A stretch of 64,000 nt of DNA from Asterias amurensis (GCF_032118995.1 NC_092665.1:17039810-17103809); one strand, 5' to 3'. Shown: positions 1 to 12,737, counted from the stretch's first letter. Numbers and translations are program-made. The notes: generated by a model not told the origin, from the sequence alone.

Positions 1-2
1 AC

Positions 3-170
3 CGTGTTTGGACCAGACCATTATGATACGGGTAGATTTAGCACTTGTCAACAACAGAGGGCGAGCTTCATGTGAAGACCTTCACTACAGTGTGCACAGT
101 GCATGACGCCCGCCCTCTATTGCTAAGTCTGACTCACCCGCATCATAATGGACTGGTCCAAACACGATTT
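3..170. repeat. Imperfect foldback (MITE-like) element
   Basis: The left end, starting CGTGTTTGGACCAG, is matched in reverse complement by the right end, which finishes CTGGTCCAAACACG. The arms stay similar for about 60 bp, including an AGAGGGCG block and its partner. No coding potential is visible. This looks like a non-autonomous inverted-repeat element, and the left end may extend beyond the window. Confidence 0.75.
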
Positions 171-412
171 TAAGCCAAGATGGCGTCCAACCGTTCTCCG
201 TGAACGTTAAGGTTTTTTTACTGGTTAAAAATTCACACTTTTCGTGAATTTTTTACATTAAATTTAAGTTTATATTACAAAACACACACAGTTCTAAAAT
301 GTATATGGTTTATTTGCCATTTTTGAGGTATTTAAAACTTGTTGGCGGCGTGTTGGCGGCGCTCTGGACTTGTTGTCGGCGTTGTCGGCTTGTTGTCGGC
401 TTTTAGTAGGAC

Positions 413-996
413 CCTCAATGTCTAATGAATCCTACAATATCACTCAAAACACCATTGAGGAATTAATTTGAAGAAAAGGCACAAAAACTTACCAGATTTC
501 CGAGCGAAAGACCCAGGTTGAAGATTCGAACCTGAGGGGGGCGGAGCTTCGACCGTGTGTGCACGTCACTGGGGTCAACGACTCAGCGCTGCGTGTGGTG
601 CATTGTGTATCCCGGTAACTGTGTAGCCGTAGTCTTGATCCAAGTCCAAGACCATTGATGTTGCGCGGTCACACACAACCAACGTTCCGATCTATGCACG
701 GCAAAAACTGTACACGCTTGTTATAATCGAACGTTAGCGGGCGCTCTGTTTCTCTGATTTCCTCATCTCACCGCGTGTACAAGACTATGGTTGCACAGTT
801 GCAGGGATACAGAATGCACCCCACACACGCAGCGAGTCCGTGACGTGCACAAACAGCCGAAGCTCCGCCCCCCTCAGGTTTGAATTTTCAACCTGGGTCT
901 TTCGCTCGGAAATCTGGTAAGTTTTTGTGCCTTTTCTTCAAATTAATTCCTCAATGGTGTTTTGAGTGATATTGTAGGATTCATTAGACATTGAGG
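413..996. repeat. Long foldback element, arms of about 250 bp
   Basis: The outer ends CTCAATGTCTAATGAATCC and GGATTCATTAGACATTGAG are reverse complements. The arms remain paired inward past GGGGGGCGGAGCTTCG and CGAAGCTCCGCCCCCC and through a CGTGTGTGG-type stretch to a loop near 660-740. Each arm carries a CTGGTAAGTTTTTGTGCC-type sequence, which on the + strand of the right arm (about 914) is a good 5' splice donor. That donor could belong to an untranslated GMPS first exon, but this is speculative. Confidence 0.75.
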
Positions 997-1690
997 ATCA
1001 AGTTCGTGTTTCTAGAACTTGTGTCATGATTTTCAAAAGTGGTAAAAATGGAGCAAATCTGCTGACTAGCTGTCGAAATTGTACGTTTTTAACCATTTCG
1101 CCCTGCTCACATTGCGTCTGCTTCGTAACCCCTTCGGCTACGCCGTCGGCAAGAGGGTTACGTTATCGCAACTAGCAGTGCATGGGACCATTGCTTACAA
1201 TACATTACAAATTACACGGCGGAGAACCGGACCACACTACTCCCAGAACTATTTCGGTTTCGTCCGGCTATCATCTCCCTATTTCGGTTTCGTCCGGCTA
1301 TCGTCTCCACGGGAGACGATAGCCGGACGAAACCGAAATAGTTCTAGGAGTAGGACCACACATGGCACGCACTGAGGCTGAGCTGATTTGAATTATAAAT
1401 GGGTCATTCCTAGGTGTCATCAGCTAGCATGGCTAGGATTGCGATAATGTAATCCTCTTGCGACGGCGGAGCCGGAGGGTTACAAAGCTTACTCGAGTGA
1501 AAAAGGCAAAATAGTTTAGTCAACAGATTTGCTCTAATTTTACCACTTTCAAAAATCATGACACAAATTCTAGGAACATGAACTTAATTCTCAATGTCTA
1601 AACTCTAATGAATAACACTCAAAAACACAATTGAGAAAATATTTTGGAATAAAGGAAGGAACAAAACTTAAATACTAATTATTTTTCTAA
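970..1690. repeat. Composite foldback with internal perfect hairpin
   Basis: The segment at 997-1071 (ATGATTTTCAAAAGTGGTAA) is repeated in inverted orientation at about 1514-1586, so this is a second foldback sharing its outer edge with the element at 413-996. Inside lie a GTAACCC/GGGTTAC inverted pair (about 1120-1185 and 1437-1485), related to the small element at 19770-19838, and a perfect hairpin at 1279-1341. Arms of the same family recur inside DDOST intron 2 near 40852-41030. Confidence 0.65.
1249..1341. repeat. Perfect 30-bp-arm hairpin plus a direct copy of one arm
   Basis: Positions 1279-1308 and 1312-1341 are exact reverse complements separated by 3 bp. Key blocks are CTATTTCGGTTTCGTCCGG and CCGGACGAAACCGAAATAG. 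A direct copy of the left arm with one mismatch lies immediately upstream at about 1249-1278. The perfect match suggests recent formation or ongoing homogenisation. Confidence 0.85.
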
Positions 1691-1883
1691 AACATGTTAA
1701 TCTAGTATCAATCATTTGTACAAGATGTAGGTCTAAAAAGGCTATGTATTGGACACTTGGCAAACAAAATGCCAATTCCGAGGTGTTTCGGAAATAGTCC
1801 CTAGAAAGGGGCGTGCGAGTGATAACTTACAAACTGATGTTTCAACTTATATTTCATTTTAGCTCCGATCCTCACAAGAGACA

Positions 1884-4800
1884 ATGAATGGAAATACAGA
1901 CCACACAGATAACAAAGACAGTGGTTCAGTTGAAGAAAAAGTTGTCATCTTAGATGCTGGAGCACAATATGGAAAGGTAAATTAATCCCATGCCAAGCTC
2001 CCCCTTCCTTCCTTTCTCTCCCCCCCCCCAACATCCCATTGTTTGGACCTTGACGTTTGACAAGGGGGGTTCAAAAACAATGTGCTTCAGGAGGATCAAC
2101 CCACGACTAATCCACACAAAACGTTTGCAGTTGATATGCAAAGTCCTTCTTGAGTTATCACTCAGACATCTACTTTCATCTTAACAATATTATGTTTTTG
2201 TTTTTTCTTAGGTTATTGATCGCAAAGTAAGAGAGCTGTTTGTAGACACAGACATCTTACCTCTAGATACTCCGGCATATTTAATCAAAGAAAAGGGCTA
2301 CAGGTAGTACACCTTCCCATCTTAATATTAACAATAAGAAGATTTATTAACTAAGACATTGAATTTAATCATCATTGTGATATTTTGTGTTTGCATTTAT
2401 TTGAGAATAATTTTATACCCGGTTCATTGCAGTATTAGTCAATGCCTGCCTCTGTGCCTGTGGATTGATACCCGGTTCATTGCAGTATTAGTCAATGCCT
2501 GCCTATGTGCCTGCGGATTGATACCCGGTTCATTGCAGTATTAGTCAACGCCTGCCTATATGCCTGCTGATTTATACCATACATTATACTGTGAGCAATG
2601 AGATAAAATAAAACTGTAGCACATATTCTATATTGTAAACTTGTAGTTGTACCCATGGAGGAAGGAGATACATTATACATAACCAAGCTAGGGATGACAT
2701 TCTTGCAAGCCATATGTTTTTATGAGCCATATTTTGTTTGTAGGGCTATCATCATATCTGGTGGTCCTAACAGTGTTAATGCAGAAGATGCACCTGTGTA
2801 TGATCCAGCCATCTTTCATTGTGGTTTACCAGTTCTTGGGATTTGCTATGGACTTCAGGTAAATCACTATTTGACTTCTTTTGTGCTTACTTTTAAATGT
2901 AAAGCAACTTTGAACTACACACTGATATCACTTTGGCGTTTCTGATCAGCGGAGGAGTGGTATGCGAGTTCCCATGTAAAGCATTGGTATGCATGATCCC
3001 ACTGTAAAGCATACTTAATATAACTGTGTACAGCAGTCCTCAATCAAGTCATGGCATCTAGGTGTTTGGTTGATCTGGAGTGGTCAGGGTTAATCTTAAA
3101 GTTGAATTTGACTTGATAAACAATGTTTCCATGATAAAGCAGCAATTGAAATTTAAATGACTTAACACAAATGATTTCATGAACGCCAATTGTGTTATGC
3201 TGTTAAATGTTAATGTAGAAATCTTTTTTACTCTCAGATGATCAACAAAGAATTTGGTGGCACTGTGCAAAAAAAGACGGTTAGAGAGGATGGACAGTTT
3301 ACCATAAGCGTCAATACTGATGTGACATTATTCCGGTGAGTATAGTGAGGGTAGAACACAAGCTACATGTATTATAGGTAACAGTACTCTTATCTGGAAC
3401 CAGGAACAAATTGCCTTGGCTTCCATTCAGGAACTAGAAACTTATCGCTTTGGCTAGTAATTGATATTAATAATATTGAACAAACACCAACCCTCAAAAA
3501 TCTGAGAAATAATTCATGCATAAATCATCTCTCAAATTCAAATGTTTTGGGCTGAAAAATTATCCAAATCATCTTACTTTTAAGGGGAGTTCTTTCTCAT
3601 TTTAGTTTGTACTATCAACAGCTGTTGTGGTTATCATTTTTGGTTTTGAGTATTATCACATATGAAGCTGTTATATAATATTATGTGCACTTTTATTAAT
3701 GACATTTTAAGGGGCTGACTTTTTGAAAGGTTGACATTATTGGTGAACTGTACTGTAATTAAGATACACATTTCTTCAAAAGGTCAAGTGAGATGAACTT
3801 TGTAAGAGTTTATTATGAAGGGTTGACAGTGTTGAAACTAAGTGACTATTCAAATATACAAGTAAAAGTTATGCAAGTTAAAGTTTAAGAAAAACATCAT
3901 TTAAGCACAAGGCTTTATTCCGCTTATACATAACACCAAGGAATGTGTAATTATCACAAACATTGTAAGTTCACAACACACATTGTTATAAAATGGTTGG
4001 ATTGAAAGTTGTACTTGAAATTTGCAACAGACAGATTTATTATGAAAACCGAAAGTAGACAGTTCATGTCTACAGAAAACTAGATATGGTTAGTTGTGTG
4101 TTCAGTGGAACTTGCAACCTTTGGTTGTGGTTTGTATCATCATATTGAGTTTTTGTTGTACCTCAGGGGCCTTGCAAAGGAACAGAAAGTACTCCTGACT
4201 CACGGAGACAGCTTAAATAAAGTGGCAGATGGTTTCATTGTGGCTGCTACATCAGGAAAGATTGTCGCAGGTACATATCTACTCTTTAAAAACTCACAAT
4301 TTTGGGGGTTTAGTGAATTTAAATTTCTTTTCTCTTTGTGTTTTGTGGTATTTATGTACTATGTTTTGTGAGTAATTGTACTTTTATCTTTGTTTTGTGT
4401 GTGAATTGTCTGGGGTTAGGGATTGTGGAAAGGTATCATCTGTTTATGCTGGCATTTCTATCTGTTTGTTTCTAACAGCAATTGCAAGTGAGGAAAAACA
4501 ACTCTATGGAGTACAGTTCCATCCAGAAGTAGACCTGAGTGAAAATGGCAAAGAAATGATGCAGAATTTTTTGTTCCGCATAGCTGGTTTATCTGGGACT
4601 TATACAATAACAAGCAGGCAAGATTCCTGCATTGCTGAGATCAAAGAGAAAGTGGGCTCAAGTAAAGTTCTGGTAAGTTCATTGTATATGGCTTTTTGTT
4701 TCATTATTTCCCTGGCTTCTTTTCTCTTCTTTTAACACATTTTTGTTGTGTTGTTGTTTTTGAATTATTTCAGGATCCCTCTTTAACAAATGGTCACAAA

Positions 4801-7800
4801 GCATAAAGAGATTTTATGGACCCACCTGTAGCCAAGTATAGATGAGATAAAGGCTTGAAAACTAATCTATGTTTTGATGACATTGTTTTATTTTGCAGGC
4901 ATTAGTAAGTGGAGGTGTAGATTCTACTGTCTGTGCTGCACTGTTATCCAAGGTAGGGTTAGGGTTACGCTATTATCCAAGGTAAATGCAAGTACTAAGA
5001 TATTTCAACACTATTCAATGTCTGTCACTTTCATTGCAAGTCCATCAAACAACTTTCTATGTTTGCACAGTATGTTGATTATATGATTACTACTTATATG
5101 GTGTGCCCTTCCTACACACATATCTAAGATGCTTCTGCTATAAGATGAGGGAAATCTACATGGAGTTTCATGTTGGAGTCCAGTTGAGTACAATTCTTGT
5201 ATGAGTGTTGTGGTTTTTCTGCTGTTTTACCAACTTGGGCTGTTGATGAATCATAATTGATGTACACTTCTGTTTCCTAGGCGCTTGATGAGGATCAGGT
5301 ATTAGCAGTACATATTGATAATGGATTCATGCGCAAGAATGAGACGCAGAATGTACAGGAGTCACTTGAGAGAATAGGTCTCCATCTTAAAGGTAAAGTC
5401 TCTAGCATATCAGAAGTCATTTAAGAATTGGTGCTGCTAATCTCATCAATATGTCACTATTACTAATTACAAAAACGAACTTTAACTGTTTTAACTCAGC
5501 ATGCAATGAACCATCAATTTGTTTCATTTTCAATATTCTGCCCTAAGTGTGGCCGTATTCTTTGATGTGTTGTTACACCTTGCTGTCTACTTACTTAAAT
5601 TTGGAGTTTATGTGATGAAGATGTAAAGCGAGCTAAATGAAATCTGTCTGTAACATTCGATACATAACCTAATATGTCTCAAGGCTCCAACTTGTGTCTT
5701 TTTGGATAAGTGAACTTTATTTCAATCACATACCGTTGAGTGTCTCAAAGGATACTTGGCTTTACAAAAATTGTTACGCCATTTTGACTCCGTTAAAATC
5801 CAATAAATACCTACACAACTACACTATGTTCATATATCTTTGTATTGTTTTTTATTAGTTGTGAATGCATCCCAATCTTTCTACTGTGGCACAACAACCG
5901 TCCCAGTAAAGAAGAACGATCCCAAGTCTGCTAAGCGTACAACTAAGATGCTAAATACAACCAATGACCCAGAGGAGAAGAGACAGATTATTGGGGATAC
6001 ATTTATGAGGATTGCTGAAGAAGTCTGTATGGAGTTGAACCTCAAACCAGAAGATACCATTTTAGCACAAGGTAAAAGTTGGAGATATAAGACAACATTG
6101 CATCATATATCTACACAACACACAAAGGAGGATAGCATCCATCCTTTTAGTTTATTTTTTAGATCATTTGTTTTTGCTGGTGTCATGTATTAGACATTTT
6201 GTTTGTTCACAGGAACGTTGCGTCCAGATCTTATTGAGAGTGCATCCCACATGGCAAGCGGCAAAGCAGATGCAATTAAAACCCATCATAATGATACTGA
6301 GCTTGTTCGTCAGCTAAGACGTGAGGGACGCGTTGTTGAACCCTTGAAGGATTTCCATAAAGACGAAGTAAGAGCATTGGGAAGAGAGCTGGGGCTTCCT
6401 TGTGAATTAGTACAAAGACATCCTTTCCCTGGTAAGCAAAATAAGTGTTATTTTAGTTTATGTATTTATGAATATGGACAATATTAATGGATTAGTGGAA
6501 CTAAAGAGATATTTCTGACAGTTTTGTAATTTATTTGTTACTAGGTCCTGGATTGGCAATTCGAGTCATCTGTGCTGATGAGCCCTACATGTGTAAAGAC
6601 TTTGTTGAGACAAACTCTATTCTACACATCTTAGTAGATTACAATGCAGCAATTAAGAAGGTAAGGTTAATTGCTAAAAGGCAAGATTTTTGTTAATGCT
6701 TGTCATGTTTGTGGCAATGTCTGTTTGCAGTTTGTTCATCAACACCCTGGACTTGTATCTGTTGATTTATTTCAAGGGGTTTTATTCTAGTTACTTCTTT
6801 TCGTTAAATTCCTCTGAACAATCTTAAATAATATGTGATAAAAAATGTTGGTGTTCAGATGATCTCTACAACTTTCAGTTTTATTTTAAAGGAACACGTT
6901 GCCTTGGATCGGTCGAGTTGGTCTTTGAAAAGCGTTTGAAACTGTTTTTTATAAAATGCATATGGTTGGGAAGATGTAAAAGTAGTATACAATGATCCAC
7001 ACAAACATGCCTCGAAATTGCACGGTTTTCCTTTTACCTTGTCGACTAACACGGTCGGCCATTTATGGGAGTCAAATTTTTGACTCCCATAAATGGCCGA
7101 CCGTGTTAATTCGCACAGTAAAAGGAAAACCACGCAATTTCGAAGCAAACTTGTGTGGATCATTGTATTCTACTTTACAAACATCTTTTCAACCATATGC
7201 TTTTTATAAAAAACGGTTTCAAGCGCTTTTTATAGACCAACTCGTCCGATCCAAGGCAACGTGTTCCTTTAAAGAGGCAAATTTGTCATCACAGAGATGA
7301 AAGGCTTGGCCGTTGTCACGACCAGACCTTTAGATATCTAATTGAAATGATGTAGTCTGTAAAACCTATACAATGTAACATCCGCTACATTTAGGGAGCT
7401 TCGTTTCCACACCAAGAGGAACATTTTATTAATTTTTTAGGATTGTTTTTTTTTTGTATACAATCTGATTTATCTGTGTCATGCTTTATGGTGAATTGAT
7501 CATGTTTGTTTTGTGTTTTTCTAAGCAGCCTCATGCATTAATGGGTCGAGTTACATCTTCAATGTCCGATGAAGAACAAGCTTTACTCTGCTCCATAACA
7601 TGCTCAGATCAGTACTGTGCAACCTTACTACCTATTAAATCGGTTGGCGTTCAGGTAAGTTAGTCACATCGACCCTATACTTTATGTTAAGGTATCTTAT
7701 AAGATGCTCAGATCAGTACTGTGCAACCTTACTACCTATTAAATCTGTTGGCGTTCAGGTAAGCTAGTCACATCGACCCTATACTTTATGTTAAGGTATC

Positions 7801-10458
7801 TTATAAGATGCTCAGATCAGTACTGTGCAACCTTACTACCTATCAAATCTGTTGGCGTTCAGGTAAGCTAGTCACATCGACCCTATACTTTATGTTATTA
7901 TAAGATGCTCAGATCAGTACTGTGCAACCTTACTACCTATCAAATCTGTTGGCGTTCAGGTAAGCTAGTCACATCGACCCTATACTTTATGTTAAGGTAT
8001 CTTATAACATGCTCAGATCAGTACTGTGCAACCTTACTACCTATCAAATCTGTTGGCGTTCAGGTAAGCTAGTCACATCGACCCTATACTTTATGTTAAG
8101 GTATCTTATAAGATGCTCAGATCAGTACTGTGCAACCTTACTACCTATCAAATCTGTTGGCGTTCAGGTAAGCTAGTCACATCGACCCTATACTTTATGT
8201 TAAGGTATCTTATAAGATGCTCAGATCAGTACTGTGCAACCTTACTACCTATCAAATTGGTTGGTGTTCAGGTAAGCTAGTCACATCGACCCTATACTTT
8301 ATGTTAAGGTATCTTATAACATGCTCAGATCAGTACTGTGCAACCTTACTACCTATCAAATCTGTTGGCGTTCAGGTAAGCTAGTCACATCGACCCTATA
8401 CTTTATGTTAAGGTATCTTATAAGATGCTCAGATCAGTACTGTGCAACCTTACTACCTATCAAATTGGTTGGTGTTTAGGTAAGCTAGTCACATCCGCCC
8501 TATACTTTATGTTAGGTATCTTACATTACATGTATGTGAAAATCAGTGTGAGTGCCACTGCGAGATCTCAACTGGTGTGTTTTGTGCGTTAGAGAAATGA
8601 GAAGGAAGCTGGCTAAATTTGTTCATCAAGTTATTGTATTTTGAAGTGAATAAATAAGTAGAAAGATGTTAACTGTAATACAGTGAGGCAATATTATGTC
8701 AGCTGTTCATTTTATTTTTGGAGTGGGTAATTATATTTGAAGTTGGTTGATGTACCTTCATCACTATCAATTTGATTAGGAACTATTCCAGCATTCAGTG
8801 CAAGATTCCACTGTATAATGTCTGTAATGGAAAGTTTCTTATTTACCTTTATAGGGAGATGGAAGGACGTACAGTTACGTAGCTGGGATTAGTACTCGCT
8901 CAGATCCTGACTGGGAGAAACTCTTGCTACTTTCTAAGATGATCCCTAAAATATGTCATAATATCAACAGGTATGGTTAGAATCAGTAGTGATTAGCAAA
9001 ACTTTCAACAATCCTGTGTTATATAATAGATGTTAAATCGTGTGTTAGCTCTAGGTCCCCTTTTTTTTATTTATGTGGTTCCCATTTCTGACCATTCCAA
9101 TGTTTGGCCTTTAAAACCAAAACCAAAACAAACCTGCCATCCTGCCTTGGATTTTGTTTAATTCAGTTTCAATAGAAGAAACCAAATCATGACTTGACCC
9201 AAGTGACTTGATGCTCCAACTCGACACAAATGACTCAACTACAACTCTGGTTATTTCATTCTAACATTGTCTACCTGTTTTCACTTCCTTTAGAGTTGTT
9301 TACATTTTTGGTGCTCCAGTTGAGGATTCAATAACAGACGTTACCCCCACTCTGCTTACACCAGGTGTGCTGGGCACACTCCGACAAGCTGACCACTTAG
9401 CACAAGCAGAACTTGTCCGAAGTGGTACGTTACCTTTTACTCAACTTAACTTGAATTGAGCTTATAAAAAACCTTTGCCAACATATTTTCATGTTTTTGA
9501 CTTCTCTTCCTGTTCTGTAACTTTGTCCTGATGAATATTTGACAACTTCACATTTTTGTGTGTAACTTTGTTTCTTGTATCTAACCAATTAACAAATATA
9601 TACTTATTTTAGTGTTTTGTTTGGAATGTCATGAATTGAATGTATACTTGAAACATGTTATTTAGCTACTATGGTTCTATATATGGTTTGAGGCATTGCA
9701 TGCTGAGGTACCAAATGAAATATATACTATTGTCCTACAAAGTCAAAGGGTAAATCGTAAATATATTTAAATAGCATTTACTTCTGTAGGTCTAGATATG
9801 CTTTCTTACTGATACTGTTATAATTATTATCGGAATATAGGTTTGCTATAATGCCAGTTCAAAAGTCATAGTTTCATTTTGTAAATTAAAAATTACTCTC
9901 AAATTTGTTACTACACCAAATGATTTCTTCGTTTCAAATGAATTTGAGATTGAAACTACTTCTTCCAACTGCTTAGGCTATTACAACAAGATCAGCCAGA
10001 TGCCGGTCATCCTAGTGCCTATTCATTTTGATCGCAGTCCCACAATGCATCAGCCTTCATGTCAACGAAGTATTGTTATACGAACATTCATCACAAATGA
10101 CTTCATGACCGGGATACCAGCACAACCAGGGAAGCAGTTACCAGAAGAGGTATGAATCAAGAAACCCAAATCTATCATGTTCAATTGATTTTGATTTCTT
10201 TTAATAAGAATTATTGCTTTTAATTCTTAAATATGATTAAACTGTTCTTTTTGCTTAGGTCCGTTGATTATATATGTTTATTTATTGAATATTTGACATG
10301 TACGAAGTGATTTTGTTTGACCTTTCCCAATTCCTCCTTTTTGTTTCCCCCTATAGGCTCTGAATAGAATAGTAGAGAGTGTGTTGACTGTACCAGGTAT
10401 ATCCAGAGTTCTGTATGATCTGACAGCCAAGCCACCAGGGACAACAGAATGGGAGTAA
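1884..10458 (+). CDS. GMPS: GMP synthase (glutamine-hydrolysing), 16 exons
   Basis: Converts XMP, ATP and glutamine to GMP, the last step of de novo guanine nucleotide synthesis; cytosolic and nuclear. Coding exons: 1884-1976, 2212-2303, 2744-2858, 3238-3335, 4167-4270, 4479-4672, 4899-4952, 5281-5392, 5859-6071, 6213-6431, 6545-6660, 7529-7654, 8855-8970, 9294-9424, 9977-10149, 10357-10458. All have GT-AG borders and consistent phases, and together they give 685 aa (human about 693). Residues 1-200 form the class I glutamine amidotransferase with GICYG (nucleophile Cys96) and QFHPEV (His182, Glu184). The ATP-pyrophosphatase P-loop SGGVDST is at 236-242, followed by [30 protein letters not shown] and RHPFPGPGLAIR. 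The C-terminal dimerisation domain ends KPPGTTEWE. The start ATG lies in an exon opening after an acceptor AG at 1861-1862, so the 5'UTR is spliced. Intact and very secure. A 104-bp repeat has expanded across the exon 12 donor. Confidence 0.98.
2415..2573 (+). repeat. Three tandem 53-bp units in GMPS intron 2
   Basis: The unit beginning ATACCCGGTTCATTGCAG starts at 2415, 2468 and 2521 with few mismatches. It is purely intronic, and no splice sites or ORF are involved. Confidence 0.9.
4941..4982 (+). repeat. Short duplication of the GMPS exon 7 donor
   Basis: The exon end and donor (TTATCCAAGGTA, exon end 4952) recur 29 bp downstream as TTATCCAAGGTAAATG, separated by GGGTTAGGGTTACG. Use of the second donor would add 29 nt and shift the frame, so the first (conserved length) is taken as the real one. 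Confidence 0.7.
6885..7273. repeat. Near-perfect foldback MITE in GMPS intron 11
   Basis: The ends TTTAAAGGAACACGTTGCC and GGCAACGTGTTCCTTTAAA are inverted. The arms of about 190 bp meet at GGGAGTCAAATTTTTGACTCCC near 7070-7088. Open frames on both strands here are mirror images of one another and are not genes. Confidence 0.9.
7601..8525 (+). repeat. Nine-copy tandem array of the GMPS exon 12 / intron 12 boundary
   Basis: The last 54 nt of coding exon 12 (7601-7654) plus the first 50 bp or so of the intron form a unit repeated at 7601, 7705, 7809, 7906, 8010, 8114, 8218, 8322 and 8426. The period is 104 bp, with one 97-bp unit. Eight downstream copies keep the coding-like segment ending GGCGTTCAG or GGTGTT(C/T)AG followed by a GTAAGC donor. 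Read-through past the first donor meets TAG after two codons. The array is therefore intronic but full of decoy donors. Confidence 0.95.
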
Positions 10459-12731
10459 TGACATTCTTGCCATCTGCAGGCTGTCATTCTACAGTCTGGT
10501 CATAATTTGTAGTGTTGCGCTTTGTAGTGTTGCCATTCTGCAGTCCATATTCTGCAATTCAGCGTTCTTCAAAGTTGCATTTTTGCAACCTGGTGCTCTT
10601 TTGATTTTTAGTCCACAGTTTTGTGCAGACAGATTTTACTGAAAAGAATTGTTTCTACTCACTGACAGAAATAATCTTGGAGTTTATTGGAAAGTTAAAA
10701 GTAGCAGCTGTGTTAATTACATGTTTTTGAGTCACCTATTTTTGCTAGCAAATCAAGAGAAAAAAAAGGAAATGAGCCCATTTTTGACATTAAGCACTGG
10801 TATGAAATGCACCATAAATATATGTTGATTTGCTTTGATATGTTGCAATCTGATTGGGTGGTGTATGTTTCAATTATCTCTTCCATTATTTCACTTCAGA
10901 GATACTGGTAGTATGACATCAGTGCATATTATTGTTTCAGAGCCAGTACTTCATGGAGGCAATAATTACCTCCATGTATTTGTCATTGCGTTGATGCCTC
11001 TTGAAAGGGGCCTGCATATGTGAATGTCCATAATAGAGCTGTCCTTTACTAAAGAAAAGCTGCTTTGCCATGACAGAAAGTGTCGGGCCTGAAGACTATT
11101 CTAGATCTGGGTTGAACCTTCGGGCAATTTAATCCTTTTAAAAAGCAAAGTATTTCATTTGAAATTTGACTATTTTTCTACGATTTAGCAAGCTTTTACG
11201 ATTTAGCAGCTCTTTAGCGGAACTGTTGATCATGTACATAATGTTTTGAATAGGCTTCCTAAGGGAAATTATACAGATGGCTGTAATGAGGGTAAGATAC
11301 TGAAATAATTTAGTTTATCGATACAAAAATTAAAAATATTATTTGATCAAGCAAGTTGTGCAAAACAATATTCAAAAACACCCCTTGAAGTAAATAAAAA
11401 TTTCCACCGAATTGAAATGTTAAGAATTACCAAAATGCTTAACCCTCGGCCTGAATTACATACATTCAAATTCAATGAAAAAATATTGGCATCAGTGTTC
11501 TTTTAATTTGATGAAATTATTTTGTTATTTTGTGATTTAATAATATTATTTGTTAATGCATTATTTTGCAAACGTCATGGGAAAAACTGTTTAATTATGT
11601 CTTAACTGCAATGTTTTATACACATTTTTAAAACGATTTGTCAAAACAGAGACGTTGTTTAACGTTGTGTGTTTGCTGGGTTACAATTTGTCTGGTAAGA
11701 GACGTTGTTTAACGTTGTGTGTTTGCTGGGTTACAATTTGTCTGTTAAGAGACGTTGTTTAACGTTGTGTGTTTGCTGGGTTACAATTTGTCTGGTAAGA
11801 GACATTGTTTAACGTTGTGTGTTTGCTGGGTTACAATTTGTCTGGTAAGACATTTACATTAATTTTGTGTTGCACCAGATGTTCGGAATAAGTTGTTCTT
11901 GAAGATTTATTTTCCACTAATGAATCTAGCAGGTTTTTTTTTCCTGAAAACATAAAGGGATTTTATGCAAAGAAATATCCTTGGTTGGCAGTTAATGTTG
12001 TGCTTCATTCTTGTGATGTTTTTTTGTTTTTTTGTCTTTCAATTTCTTGATAGCAACTTTGAATTTAAATGTAATGATAATTTGTTTTGCCTGCTTCATT
12101 TGATTGTGGTGTGTTTAATATGTCAGAGTGATTTGTTTTTGTGTTTGCTCAGTTTATTCCCAAGGGTTAAATCTTCAGATTATGTCATATTTCTTAGAAT
12201 TACGGGGTTAAGATGGAAAACAATTTATGTACAACTATCTGAAACTTGTTAAACGTGGACTTGGAGTACCAGCCTTGCCCGTCTGCAGGGTGTTTTGAAA
12301 TAGCTTGCCTTCAACTATAGTGTTTTAATTGCAATGTAACCCTAAAGTTGACAACATATTTTCACAGGTTGGTTACTTGGTGTTTTTGAAAGTAGGGGAT
12401 TTGGAGCAAATTTACCCATCAGAAAGACCATGATGTCTCTGCCTTTAACTTGTAAGTAGCTCAAAAAGTCATTTTGTTTGCATTTAAGGGAAGAGATACA
12501 TTATGGCAGCCAAGTTACCATATGGTTAATGTTAGTTGTCACAAATGCAAGCGGGGAGATGTCCAACAATTGTGATTTTACAATTGTACAACTGAATTAA
12601 TTTGATCTGAATAGTGTATCCAAAGTTTGAATTTTGTACATAATATATTGTGACAATATTAGTGTCTCATTTGGAGGAGTGTTTTATGTGCCTTTTACAG
12701 GTTGCATCACTATTAAAAATGACAGTTTTGC
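10459..12731 (+). other. GMPS 3' untranslated region
   Basis: AT-rich sequence without a plausible gene, running from the GMPS stop to a poly(A) signal at 12732. It contains a four-copy 50-bp tandem repeat at 11651-11850. Assignment as 3'UTR is inferred from position; an earlier polyadenylation site is possible. Confidence 0.6.
11651..11850 (+). repeat. Four tandem 50-bp units in the GMPS 3'UTR
   Basis: The unit GACGTTGTTTAACGTTGTGT plus 30 bp repeats exactly every 50 bp at 11651, 11701, 11751 and 11801, with only one or two changes per unit. The near identity suggests recent expansion. Confidence 0.95.
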
Positions 12732-12737
12732 AATAAA
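12732..12737 (+). terminator. Poly(A) signal, probable GMPS 3' end
   Basis: An AATAAA hexamer is followed by an A-rich then GT-rich stretch (AATGTGTCTAG). It faces the PPP1R7 poly(A) signal about 60 bp away. Confidence 0.55.

Noticed and set aside
1079-1375. Open frame of 98 codons upstream of GMPS
   Set aside because: It lies inside a foldback, starts at a non-ATG codon, and its repeated YFGFVRLSSP comes from the duplicated hairpin arm.
4959-4969. Interstitial telomere repeat (GGGTTAGGGTTA)
   Set aside because: Only about two units, between duplicated donor copies; too short to call.
6855-7300. Two 102-codon frames on opposite strands with similar proteins
   Set aside because: They are mirror translations of the two arms of one foldback MITE.
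7601-8525. CRISPR-like repeat array
   Set aside because: Regular spacing, but there are no unique spacers; it is a direct tandem repeat of an exon edge in a eukaryotic intron.
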